Source: Miltoncostaeales bacterium
GTDB taxonomy: Bacteria; Actinomycetota; Thermoleophilia; Miltoncostaeales; Miltoncostaeaceae
Reading direction: 5' to 3'
Assembly: GCA_030829765.1 (NCBI GenBank)
Contig: JAUROO010000095.1
Location: 1-10,737 of the forward strand
DNA length: 10,737 bases
Shown here: piece after piece, positions 1 to 6,055 of the stretch
Layout of the letters: every line of letters starts with the position of its first letter
Numbering within the stretch: position 1 is the stretch's first letter
Translations under genes and position numbers: made by a program
Notes under the pieces: model-generated
What the model saw: the letters and a program-made list of their open reading frames with translations, nothing else
Told to the model about the DNA's origin: nothing
Databases searched by the model: none

Positions 1-276
1 CGACTCGGGGGACCCCTTGCCGGAGCCCATACGGGTCTCGGCCGGCTTCTTGGTGACCGGCAGATGCGGGAAGAGGTTGATCCACACCTTCCCCTGGCGC
101 TTGATGTAGCGGGTCATGGCCACACGCGCGCTCTCGATCTGCCGGTTGGTGATCCAGGCGTTCTCGAGCGACTTCAGGCCGTACTCGCCGAAGTTGACCT
201 GCTGGTTCCCCTTCGACATACCCCGGCGCCGGCCACGATGGGCCTTCCGGTACTTGGTGCGCTTCGGCATCAGCAT
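1..276 (-). CDS. rplP: 50S ribosomal protein L16, 3' part outside window
   Basis: L16 is a large-subunit protein that binds 23S rRNA near the A site and helps position tRNA. The 92 visible codons begin MLMPKRTKYRKAHRGR, the classic L16 N terminus. They continue through the GEYGLKSLE, WITNRQIESARVAM and KVWINLFPHLPVTKKP segments and the MGSGKG loop. Bacterial L16 is usually about 137-140 residues, so roughly 45 C-terminal residues lie beyond base 1. The ATG at 276 follows the rpsC stop by three bases, and a GAGG ribosome binding site lies inside the rpsC end, so translation is probably coupled. The order rpsC-rplP is the standard S10-operon order. Identification is secure; only the end is missing. 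Confidence 0.97.
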   Translation of the reverse strand, partial: MLMPKRTKYRKAHRGRRRGMSKGNQQVNFGEYGLKSLENAWITNRQIESARVAMTRYIKRQGKVWINLFPHLPVTKKPAETRMGSGKGSPES

Positions 277-279
277 GGG

Positions 280-1068
280 CTACCTCGCTCCCTGGCCCTG
301 CGGGCCGCCCTGGCCACCGCGGCCCTGGCCACCGCGGCCACGTCCGCCGCCGCCGCCACCACCACCGCGGCCATCACGGCGCGGGCGACGCGGCGGGGGT
401 GCGTCGATCTCGGCGCTGCGCCCACGGGCGTCCACGACGCCCTCGGGCAGGACCTCACCCTTGTTGATCCACACCTTCACGCCGATGCGGCCGAAGGTCG
501 TCTTCGCCTCGGCGAATCCGTAGTCGATGTCCGCGCGCAGCGTGTGGAGCGGCACGCGGCCATCGGAGTAGTGCTCGGAGCGCGACATCTCGGATCCGCC
601 CAGGCGCCCGCCGCACTGCACCTTCACGCCCTGGGCGCCGGAGCGCATGGCCGAGGTGAGCGCACGCTTCATGGCGCGGCGGAACGAGACGCGGTTCTCC
701 AACTGCTCGGCGATCGACTGGGCCACCAGCGTGGCGTCGAGCTCCGGGCGCTTGATCTCGTTGATGTTGATCTGGATCTGCTTGCCGGTGAGCTGGTTCA
801 GCTCACGGCGCAGGGCATCCACCTCGGACCCGCTCTTGCCGATCACGATGCCGGGGCGGGCGGTGTAGATGTCCACCGTCAGCTTCGTGGCGTCCTTGCG
901 GATCTGGATGTCGGACAGCCCGGCGTGGCTGAGCTTGCCGATGATGTGGTCGCGCACGGCGCGATCCTCATCGAGGTACGCGGCGTAGTCGCGCTCGGTG
1001 TACCAGTTGCTCTTCCAGCCTTGCAGGACGCCGATGCGGAATCCGGTGGGGTTGACCTTCTGTCCCAT
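280..1068 (-). CDS. rpsC: 30S ribosomal protein S3 with RGG/poly-Gly tail
   Basis: S3 lies at the mRNA entry of the small subunit and contributes to mRNA unwinding. The 262-residue product starts MGQKVNPTGFRIG, as is typical. It has a type-2 KH domain with the GKSG loop at residues 77-80. The conserved C-terminal domain follows (about 150-205: CGGRLGGSEMSRSE, then GRVPLHTLRADIDYG and GVKVWINKGE). Residues 227-262 are a low-complexity tail of Arg, Gly and Gln with an eight-glycine run and two RGGQG repeats, not part of the S3 fold. The ATG overlaps the rplV TGA by one base (TGATG), with GGAGGG upstream as ribosome binding site. Function is certain; the role of the tail is unknown. Confidence 0.98.
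   Translation of the reverse strand: MGQKVNPTGFRIGVLQGWKSNWYTERDYAAYLDEDRAVRDHIIGKLSHAGLSDIQIRKDATKLTVDIYTARPGIVIGKSGSEVDALRRELNQLTGKQIQININEIKRPELDATLVAQSIAEQLENRVSFRRAMKRALTSAMRSGAQGVKVQCGGRLGGSEMSRSEHYSDGRVPLHTLRADIDYGFAEAKTTFGRIGVKVWINKGEVLPEGVVDARGRSAEIDAPPPRRPRRDGRGGGGGGGGRGRGGQGRGGQGGPQGQGAR
308..337. repeat. Two-copy 15-bp tandem repeat in the rpsC tail
   Basis: Two identical head-to-tail 15-base units (308-322 and 323-337) lie inside the 3' end of rpsC. The length is a multiple of three, so the array keeps frame and encodes the repeated RGGQG of the S3 tail. It suggests the tail can grow or shrink by in-frame slippage. A GGC/GGT-rich stretch just upstream in rpsC codes for the poly-glycine run. 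Confidence 0.8.
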
Positions 1069-1550
1069 CAGGCACGTCCCTCCGCCTCGTCGCCCGGAAG
1101 GCCGAGGCCGATCGTGATGTGGCAGGTGCGCTTGTTGATGCGGCTCGAGCGGCCCTGGGCACGCGGGCGGAAGCGCCGCATGGTCGGGCCCTCATCCACC
1201 GTGGCGCGCACCACGTGGAGCTCGCGGACGTCCAGGCCCGCATTGTGGTCGGCATTCGCCATGGCCGACTCCAGCACCTTGCGCACCGGCTCGGCCGCCG
1301 CGCGGGTGGAGAAGGCCAGGATGGCCTGCGCCTCGGGCACTGGCACGTCCCGGATCAGATCCGCCACCAAGCGGGCCTTCCGGGCGGACACCCGCACGAA
1401 CTTGGCGGTGGCCTGCGGGCGGGCGGGGGCACGGTTGCGCGACCGGTCGGAGCGGGCCGGCTCGGGCGCCTGCCCGGTCTCCGGGGCCCCGGTGGCCTCC
1501 ACGGCGGTGGCCTCCACGTCCGTTGCCTCTGCGGTGGTCTCGGTGCTCAC
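1068..1550 (-). CDS. rplV: 50S ribosomal protein L22 with N-terminal extension
   Basis: L22 binds 23S rRNA domains and sends a beta-hairpin into the peptide exit tunnel. The conserved core runs from residue 49 (AKFVRVSARKARLVADLIR) through MANADHN at about 97-103 to the GRSSRINKRTCHITIGL end. The hairpin tip is near TMRRFRPRAQGR (about 123-133). With a GTG start at 1550 the protein is 160 residues, against about 110 in E. coli. The extra is an N-terminal extension of about 48 residues, first acidic Thr/Ala/Glu with repeated EAT, then Arg/Pro/Ala-rich. I chose this GTG because it sits one base after the rpsS stop with GAGG seven bases upstream. Open frame continues upstream only inside rpsS in another frame. 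A later GTG would cut into the first conserved strand. Confidence 0.95.
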   Translation of the reverse strand: MSTETTAEATDVEATAVEATGAPETGQAPEPARSDRSRNRAPARPQATAKFVRVSARKARLVADLIRDVPVPEAQAILAFSTRAAAEPVRKVLESAMANADHNAGLDVRELHVVRATVDEGPTMRRFRPRAQGRSSRINKRTCHITIGLGLPGDEAEGRA

Positions 1551-1551
1551 G

Positions 1552-1830
1552 TCAGCGCCTCGAGGTCTGTCGGTCGTCGGCGTGGCCGCGGTAGGTGCGC
1601 GTGGGGGCGAACTCACCCAGCTTGTGGCCCACCATGCTCTCGGAGACGAAGACGGGCACGTGCTTGCGGCCGTCATGCACCGCGATGGTGTGGCCCACCA
1701 TCTCCGGGAAGATCGTGGACGCACGCGACCAAGTGCGGAGCATGCGCTTCTCGTTCGAGGAGTTCATCTCCTCGATCCTCTTCATCAGCTTGGGGTCGAC
1801 GAACGGACCCTTCTTGAGGCTACGGCTCAT
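1552..1830 (-). CDS. rpsS: 30S ribosomal protein S19
   Basis: S19 forms a complex with S13 in the head of the small subunit and contacts 16S rRNA and the A-site finger. The 92-residue length matches the family. It starts MSRSLKKGPFVDPKLMKRI and carries the hallmark stretch from about residue 33 (TWSRASTIFPEMVGHTIAVHDGRKHVPV) with the following MVGHKLGEFAPTRTYRGH. The ATG shares the ATGA with the rplB stop (four-base overlap). A GGAAGG ribosome binding site lies within rplB, so the two are probably translationally coupled. Nothing unusual was seen. Confidence 0.98.
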   Translation of the reverse strand: MSRSLKKGPFVDPKLMKRIEEMNSSNEKRMLRTWSRASTIFPEMVGHTIAVHDGRKHVPVFVSESMVGHKLGEFAPTRTYRGHADDRQTSRR

Positions 1831-2675
1831 CGGCCTTCCGTGTGCTTGCCGCGCTTGCGTCCGCGGACGATCATCTTCTGGCTCGCCTTCTTCGGGTCAC
1901 GCGTGCGGTGACCGTTGGTCGGCTTGCCCCAGGGGGTCACCGGATGGCGACCCGAGTTGCTCTTGCCCTCACCACCGCCGTGCGGGTGGTCCACCGGGTT
2001 CATGGCGGAACCGCGGACGGTCGGGCGCACGCCGCGCCAGCGGCTGCGACCGGCCTTGCCGCCCACCTCGTTGGCGTGCGACGTGTTGCCGATCTCGCCC
2101 ACCGTGGCACGGCAGTCGATGTGCACCATACGCATTTCCGAGCTGGGCAGGCGCAGGGTGGCGTAGTCGCCCTCCTTCGCCATCAGCTGGGCTCCGGCAC
2201 CGGCGGCGCGGCACATCTGGCCGCCGCGGCCGATCTGCAGCTCGACGTTGTGGACGAGCGTACCCGTGGGGATATCCCGCAGGGCCAGGGCGTTGCCCGG
2301 GCGGATGTCGGCGCCGGGACCGCTCATGACGGTGTCGCCCACCTCGAGGCGCTGCGGCGCGAGGATGTATCGCTTCTCGCCATCCGCGTAGTGGAGCAGC
2401 GCGATGCGCGCGGTGCGGTTGGGGTCGTACTCGATCGCGGCCACGCGGGCAGGCACCCCGTCCTTTGTCCGCTTGAAGTCGATCACCCGGTAGCGACGCT
2501 TGTGCCCGCCGCCCTTGTGGCGCGTGGTGATGCGCCCGTTGTTGTTGCGGCCGCCCGTCTTGTGGATGGGCTCGAGCAGCGACTTCTCGGGCGTGCTCTT
2601 GGTGACCTCGGCGAAGTCGGAGCTCGCCACGAAGCGGCGGCCCGGCGAGGTCGGCTTGTGCTTGCGGATACCCAT
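1827..2675 (-). CDS. rplB: 50S ribosomal protein L2
   Basis: L2 is one of the primary 23S rRNA-binding proteins. It is needed for subunit association and for assembly of the peptidyl-transferase centre. The product is 282 residues, near the usual 273-280, and starts MGIRKHKPTSPGRRF. It contains the NNNGRITTRHKGGGHKRRYR segment (45-63) and the OB-fold/SH3-like region. The near-invariant HPHGGGEG loop is at 230-237, including the conserved histidine implicated in peptidyl-transferase function. It ends in the usual basic tail. An in-frame extension of 21 codons upstream runs through rplW and is not homologous to L2, so the ATG at 2675 is chosen. That ATG overlaps the rplW TGA by one base and has GAGG eight bases upstream. 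Confidence 0.98.
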   Translation of the reverse strand: MGIRKHKPTSPGRRFVASSDFAEVTKSTPEKSLLEPIHKTGGRNNNGRITTRHKGGGHKRRYRVIDFKRTKDGVPARVAAIEYDPNRTARIALLHYADGEKRYILAPQRLEVGDTVMSGPGADIRPGNALALRDIPTGTLVHNVELQIGRGGQMCRAAGAGAQLMAKEGDYATLRLPSSEMRMVHIDCRATVGEIGNTSHANEVGGKAGRSRWRGVRPTVRGSAMNPVDHPHGGGEGKSNSGRHPVTPWGKPTNGHRTRDPKKASQKMIVRGRKRGKHTEGR

Positions 2676-2986
2676 CAGGCGCCCTCGAAGATGTCGATGG
2701 TGTCGCCGGGCTGGAGCTCGACGATGGCCTTCTTCCACCCCGGGCGCGTGCCCATGCTGCGGCCGCGGCGCTTCGGCTTCGGCTGCACCTTGATGATGCG
2801 CACGTCGGTCACCGTGACGTCGAAGAGCTCCTCGACCGCCTGGCGGATCTCGACCTTGTGCGCCTCGTCGAGCACGCGGAAGGTGTACTGGTTGTGCGCC
2901 TGCACCAGCTGGTAGCTCTTCTCGGAGACCACCGGGCTGACGATGGCGCGGCGGACATCGCCGCGAAGGTCACTGCTGGTGCTCAT
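2675..2986 (-). CDS. rplW: 50S ribosomal protein L23
   Basis: L23 sits at the exit of the peptide tunnel and is the docking site for trigger factor and signal recognition particle. The 103-residue product has the N-terminal helix with IVSPVVSEKSYQL (15-27). The beta strands with YTFRVLDEAHKVEIRQAVEELF follow, then VTDVRIIKVQPKPKRRGR (the flexible loop into rRNA) and GWKKAIVELQPGDTID. Length is usual. The start shares ATGA with the rplD stop (four-base overlap), and a run of G just upstream serves as ribosome binding site. Placement between rplD and rplB is the normal operon order. Confidence 0.98.
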   Translation of the reverse strand: MSTSSDLRGDVRRAIVSPVVSEKSYQLVQAHNQYTFRVLDEAHKVEIRQAVEELFDVTVTDVRIIKVQPKPKRRGRSMGTRPGWKKAIVELQPGDTIDIFEGA

Positions 2987-3633
2987 GCGTCATCCCCCCC
3001 GGCGACCGATGCGGCGCCGTTCCAGCGGTCCCAGACACCGCGCTCCACCAGCACCGAGCGGCCGGCCATGATGTCGACGGTCTCGATGTCGCGCGCCTCG
3101 ATCACCCGGACGTCGCGGAGATTGCGGAATGACAGCGCCTCAGGCGATGCGGACTCAGTCACCACCACCAGCAGCGGGCGGGCCGACATCTCGTCCGGGG
3201 CGTGCGACAGGTACTCCGCCGCGCGCTTGGTGGACGGTGCGTCCCAGCCGGTGGGCTCCATCACGGCGATCGTGCCGCGCTCCACATGTGCCTTCAGCGC
3301 CGACCGGAAGGCCTGGCGGTGCACCTTGCGGTTGACCTTGCCCCCGTGGCTGCGCGGGTGCGGGCCGAACACGATGCCGCCGCCGGTCCAGATGGGCGAG
3401 CGGGTGGAGCCGGCGCGGGCGCGTCCGGTGCCCTTCTGGCGCCACGGCTTCTTGCCACCGCCGCGGACGTCGCTGCGGGTCTTGGTGCTGTGCGTCCCCG
3501 CACGGCGCCACGCCATCTCCGCCGTCACGGCCTCATGGATGAGGTGCGGCTTGATGGCCTGGGCCTCGAGCTCGGCGCCCATCGCGGCGGGGCCGGATGC
3601 AGAGCCGGTCTGGGAAAGGAGATGAGCCGCCAT
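2983..3633 (-). CDS. rplD: 50S ribosomal protein L4
   Basis: L4 binds 23S rRNA and contributes a loop to the constriction of the exit tunnel. In some bacteria it also represses its own operon. The 216-residue product has HLIHEAVTAEMAWRRAGTHS at about 31-50. The tunnel loop carries the hallmark GGGKKPWRQKGTGRARAGS (58-76) and SPIWTGGGIVFGP (79-91), then the Rossmann-like C-terminal half with PLLVVVTE and NLRDVRVIEARDI. The ATG at 3633 overlaps the rplC TGA by one base; longer open frame upstream is antisense-frame noise within rplC. The N-terminal strand before HLIHE is short and Ala/Ser/Gly-rich compared with E. coli L4. I see no rRNA-mimic leader that would show autoregulation. Confidence 0.97.
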   Translation of the reverse strand: MAAHLLSQTGSASGPAAMGAELEAQAIKPHLIHEAVTAEMAWRRAGTHSTKTRSDVRGGGKKPWRQKGTGRARAGSTRSPIWTGGGIVFGPHPRSHGGKVNRKVHRQAFRSALKAHVERGTIAVMEPTGWDAPSTKRAAEYLSHAPDEMSARPLLVVVTESASPEALSFRNLRDVRVIEARDIETVDIMAGRSVLVERGVWDRWNGAASVAGGDDA

Positions 3634-4256
3634 CAGTCGGGCCTCACGAACACGATCGAGCCAACGGCGCCGGGCACGGCGCCCTTGATCAGGAGGATGT
3701 TGCGCTCCGGGTCGCGGTCCACCACCTGCAGGCCGCGCTGGGTCACCTGACGGGCGCCCATGTGGCCGCTCATCCGGATGCCCTTGAACACGCGGGCGGG
3801 ATAGGCCGCGGCGCCGATGGAGCCGGGCTGGCGGACGTTGTGCGAGCCGTGGCTCTTGGGTCCGCTCTTGAAGTTGTGCCTCTTGATGGTGCCGGCATAG
3901 CCCTTGCCCTTCGAGGTGCCGGTCACCTTCACGTACGAGCCGGGGGCGAACGAATCCACCGTGACGACCTCGCCCTCGGCGATGTCGTCCACGCCCAGAT
4001 CGGCGGCCGAGAACTCGTGCAGGTGGCGGACCAGCGGTGCACCCGCCTTGCCCAGGTGGCCCTGCTCGGGCTTGTTGATGTGCTTCGCCTTGGCCGCGCC
4101 GAAGCCGAGCTGCACGGCCTCGTAGCCGTCGCGCTCCTCGGTCTTCACCTGCACCACGGGGCAGGGGCCCGCCTCGATGACGGTCAGCGGCACGCGCTGG
4201 CCGTCCTCGGCGAAGATCTGGGTCATTCCGACCTTGCGTCCGATGATCGCCGCCAT
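3633..4256 (-). CDS. rplC: 50S ribosomal protein L3
   Basis: L3 starts large-subunit assembly and reaches towards the peptidyl-transferase centre. The 207-residue product begins MAAIIGRKVGMTQIF. It carries the family signature: VTGTSKGKGYAGTIKRHNF (111-129), GPKSHGSHNVRQPGSIG (132-148) and VFKGIRMSGHMG (156-167), ending with LLIKGAVPGAVGS. At the site of the E. coli glutamine methylated by PrmB this protein has an Ala/Ala/Tyr run after GSIG, so that modification is not expected here (inference from alignment by eye). The ATG lies two bases after the rpsJ stop with AAGG upstream. Open frame further upstream is inside rpsJ in another frame and unrelated. Confidence 0.98.
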   Translation of the reverse strand: MAAIIGRKVGMTQIFAEDGQRVPLTVIEAGPCPVVQVKTEERDGYEAVQLGFGAAKAKHINKPEQGHLGKAGAPLVRHLHEFSAADLGVDDIAEGEVVTVDSFAPGSYVKVTGTSKGKGYAGTIKRHNFKSGPKSHGSHNVRQPGSIGAAAYPARVFKGIRMSGHMGARQVTQRGLQVVDRDPERNILLIKGAVPGAVGSIVFVRPD

Positions 4257-4258
4257 GG

Positions 4259-4570
4259 TCAGACCTTGATCTCGATGTCGACGCCGGCAGGGAGGTCCAG
4301 GCGCATGAGGGAATCGACCGTCTTGGGGGTCGGCGTGACAATGTCGATGAGGCGCTTGTGCGTACGCACCTCGAAGTGCTCGCGCGAGTCCTTGTCCTTG
4401 AACGGGCCCTTGATCACGCAGTAGCGGTGGCACTCCGTGGGAAGGGGCACCGGACCGGAGATGGTCGCGCCGCTCCGCTGCGCGGTCTCCACGATGGATG
4501 CCGCGCTCTTGTCGATCAGCTCATGGTCGTAGGCCTTGAGCCTGATGCGGATCTTGTTCTGGGTGATCAA
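4259..4570 (-). CDS. rpsJ: 30S ribosomal protein S10, TTG start
   Basis: S10 is a small-subunit head protein. In bacteria that have NusB it also acts as NusE in transcription antitermination. The 103-residue product matches the usual 101-105. It has KIRIRLKAYDHELIDKSA (6-23), GPVPLPTE (39-46), the DSREHFEVRTHKRLIDI segment (61-77) and the invariant PTPKTVDSLMRLDLPAGVDIEIK end. The start is a TTG at 4570. No ATG or GTG lies near the conserved start, and the only upstream in-frame candidate (TTG at 4651) would add 27 unrelated residues encoded by the intergenic hairpin. A weak GAGAAG lies about nine bases upstream. It is the first gene of the S10 cluster, 90 bases after tuf. Confidence 0.96.
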   Translation of the reverse strand: MITQNKIRIRLKAYDHELIDKSAASIVETAQRSGATISGPVPLPTECHRYCVIKGPFKDKDSREHFEVRTHKRLIDIVTPTPKTVDSLMRLDLPAGVDIEIKV

Positions 4571-4603
4571 GGTTCGGTCTTCTCGTTCGTCTCGTGCTGC
4601 CCG

Positions 4604-4645
4604 GGGAAAGCGAGGGCCCCGCCGCCCATGGGGGCGACGGGGCCC
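4604..4645 (-). terminator. GC-rich hairpin between tuf and rpsJ (terminator or attenuator)
   Basis: In the 90-base gap after tuf, two 14-base arms (4614-4627 and 4632-4645) flank a four-base loop. All pairs are complementary except 4622/4637. That pair is C-A when read on the plus strand but a G-U wobble in minus-strand RNA, which fits transcription from tuf. Only a weak T-rich stretch (TCGCTTTCC) follows, so this is not a textbook intrinsic terminator. Partial termination that lowers S10-operon expression relative to tuf is the simplest reading. A processing site or mRNA 3'-end stabiliser is also possible. I see no clear separate promoter for rpsJ. Confidence 0.65.
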
Positions 4646-4660
4646 GTCCAACTGGTGCGT

Positions 4661-5848
<1,188 letters not shown>

Positions 5849-5854
5849 CACATG

Positions 5855-5860
5855 CTCCTC
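5855..5860 (-). promoter_or_regulatory. Strong ribosome binding site of tuf
   Basis: GAGGAG on the minus strand lies six bases before the tuf ATG. It is the best Shine-Dalgarno match in the intergenic region. It fixes the start at 5848 rather than the overlapping out-of-frame ATG and GTG just upstream. Confidence 0.85.
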
Positions 5861-5872
5861 ATGCGCGTCCGA

Positions 5873-5904
5873 GCGGGCGTGCGACCATTGGTGTCGCCAC
5901 CCGC
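5873..5904 (-). promoter_or_regulatory. Imperfect hairpin in the tuf leader, start-proximal
   Basis: Arms 5873-5885 and 5893-5904 pair over about 12 positions, with one bulged base and one G-U wobble around a seven-base loop. It ends about 24 bases before the tuf start codon, just outside the ribosome binding site. No T-run follows, so termination is unlikely. A leader structure that affects mRNA stability or access to the start is possible, but chance pairing in GC-rich DNA cannot be excluded. Confidence 0.4.
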
Positions 5905-5933
5905 CAGTGCTTCCGAAACGGGCTCCACATGCG

Positions 5934-5958
5934 ACGCGCGGCCCTGATGGCCGCGCGT
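5934..5958. repeat. Perfect 10-bp inverted repeat upstream of tuf
   Basis: Ten-base perfect arms (5934-5943 and 5949-5958) flank a five-base loop. The element lies between the proposed tuf promoter and tuf, so it would form a very stable hairpin in the leader RNA. It could equally be a protein-binding palindrome between the two divergent genes. No T-tract follows on either strand, which argues against an intrinsic terminator. Confidence 0.6.
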
Positions 5959-5988
5959 TGAGAGGCCCTCGCTCTTTCGAGCCGGGGG

Positions 5989-6016
5989 AACATAGCATGC
6001 GAGCGGCGCCCCGCAA
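5989..6016 (-). promoter_or_regulatory. Candidate tuf promoter
   Basis: On the minus strand, TTGCGG (6016-6011) and TATGTT (5994-5989) are separated by 16 bases. They resemble the -35 and -10 boxes of a vegetative sigma factor (three and four matches to consensus). A C/G-rich stretch follows the -10 box, as in promoters under stringent control. Transcription would start near 5982 and give a leader of roughly 130 bases holding two hairpins. tuf needs its own promoter because the gene before it lies on the other strand. The assignment is by eye. Confidence 0.5.
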
Positions 6017-6042
6017 GCGCGACTTCGGTGATACGCCCGGCA

Positions 6043-6048
6043 TAGGAT
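6043..6048 (+). promoter_or_regulatory. Candidate -10 box of the dehydrogenase, leaderless spacing
   Basis: TAGGAT fits the TANNNT pattern of actinobacterial -10 boxes. It ends seven bases before the GTG at 6056, so the transcript would begin at or next to the start codon. That is the spacing of leaderless genes. No convincing -35 box is visible, and only a poor purine-rich stretch precedes the start. Confidence 0.45.
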
Positions 6049-6055
6049 CGGGGAC

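Noticed and set aside
64..1911. 615-codon open frame on the plus strand opposite rplP to rplB
   Set aside because: It is antisense to several certain ribosomal-protein genes, has Ala/Arg/Leu-rich composition typical of GC-rich shadow frames, and shows no recognisable domain.
2676..2738. 21-codon upstream extension of rplB
   Set aside because: It overlaps the end of rplW in another frame, and its sequence is not L2-like; MGIRKHKPTSPGRRF is the normal N terminus.
3634..4341. Upstream extension of the rplD frame through rplC
   Set aside because: Out-of-frame translation of rplC; L4 similarity begins only after 3633.
4571..4651. Longer S10 starting at an upstream TTG
   Set aside because: The added 27 residues would be encoded by the intergenic hairpin and match no S10; the usual protein length is met from 4570.
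5849..6055. tRNA or small protein gene in the tuf-dehydrogenase gap
   Set aside because: I found no cloverleaf or T-loop signature and no small frame with a convincing ribosome binding site. The inverted repeats explain the structure seen.
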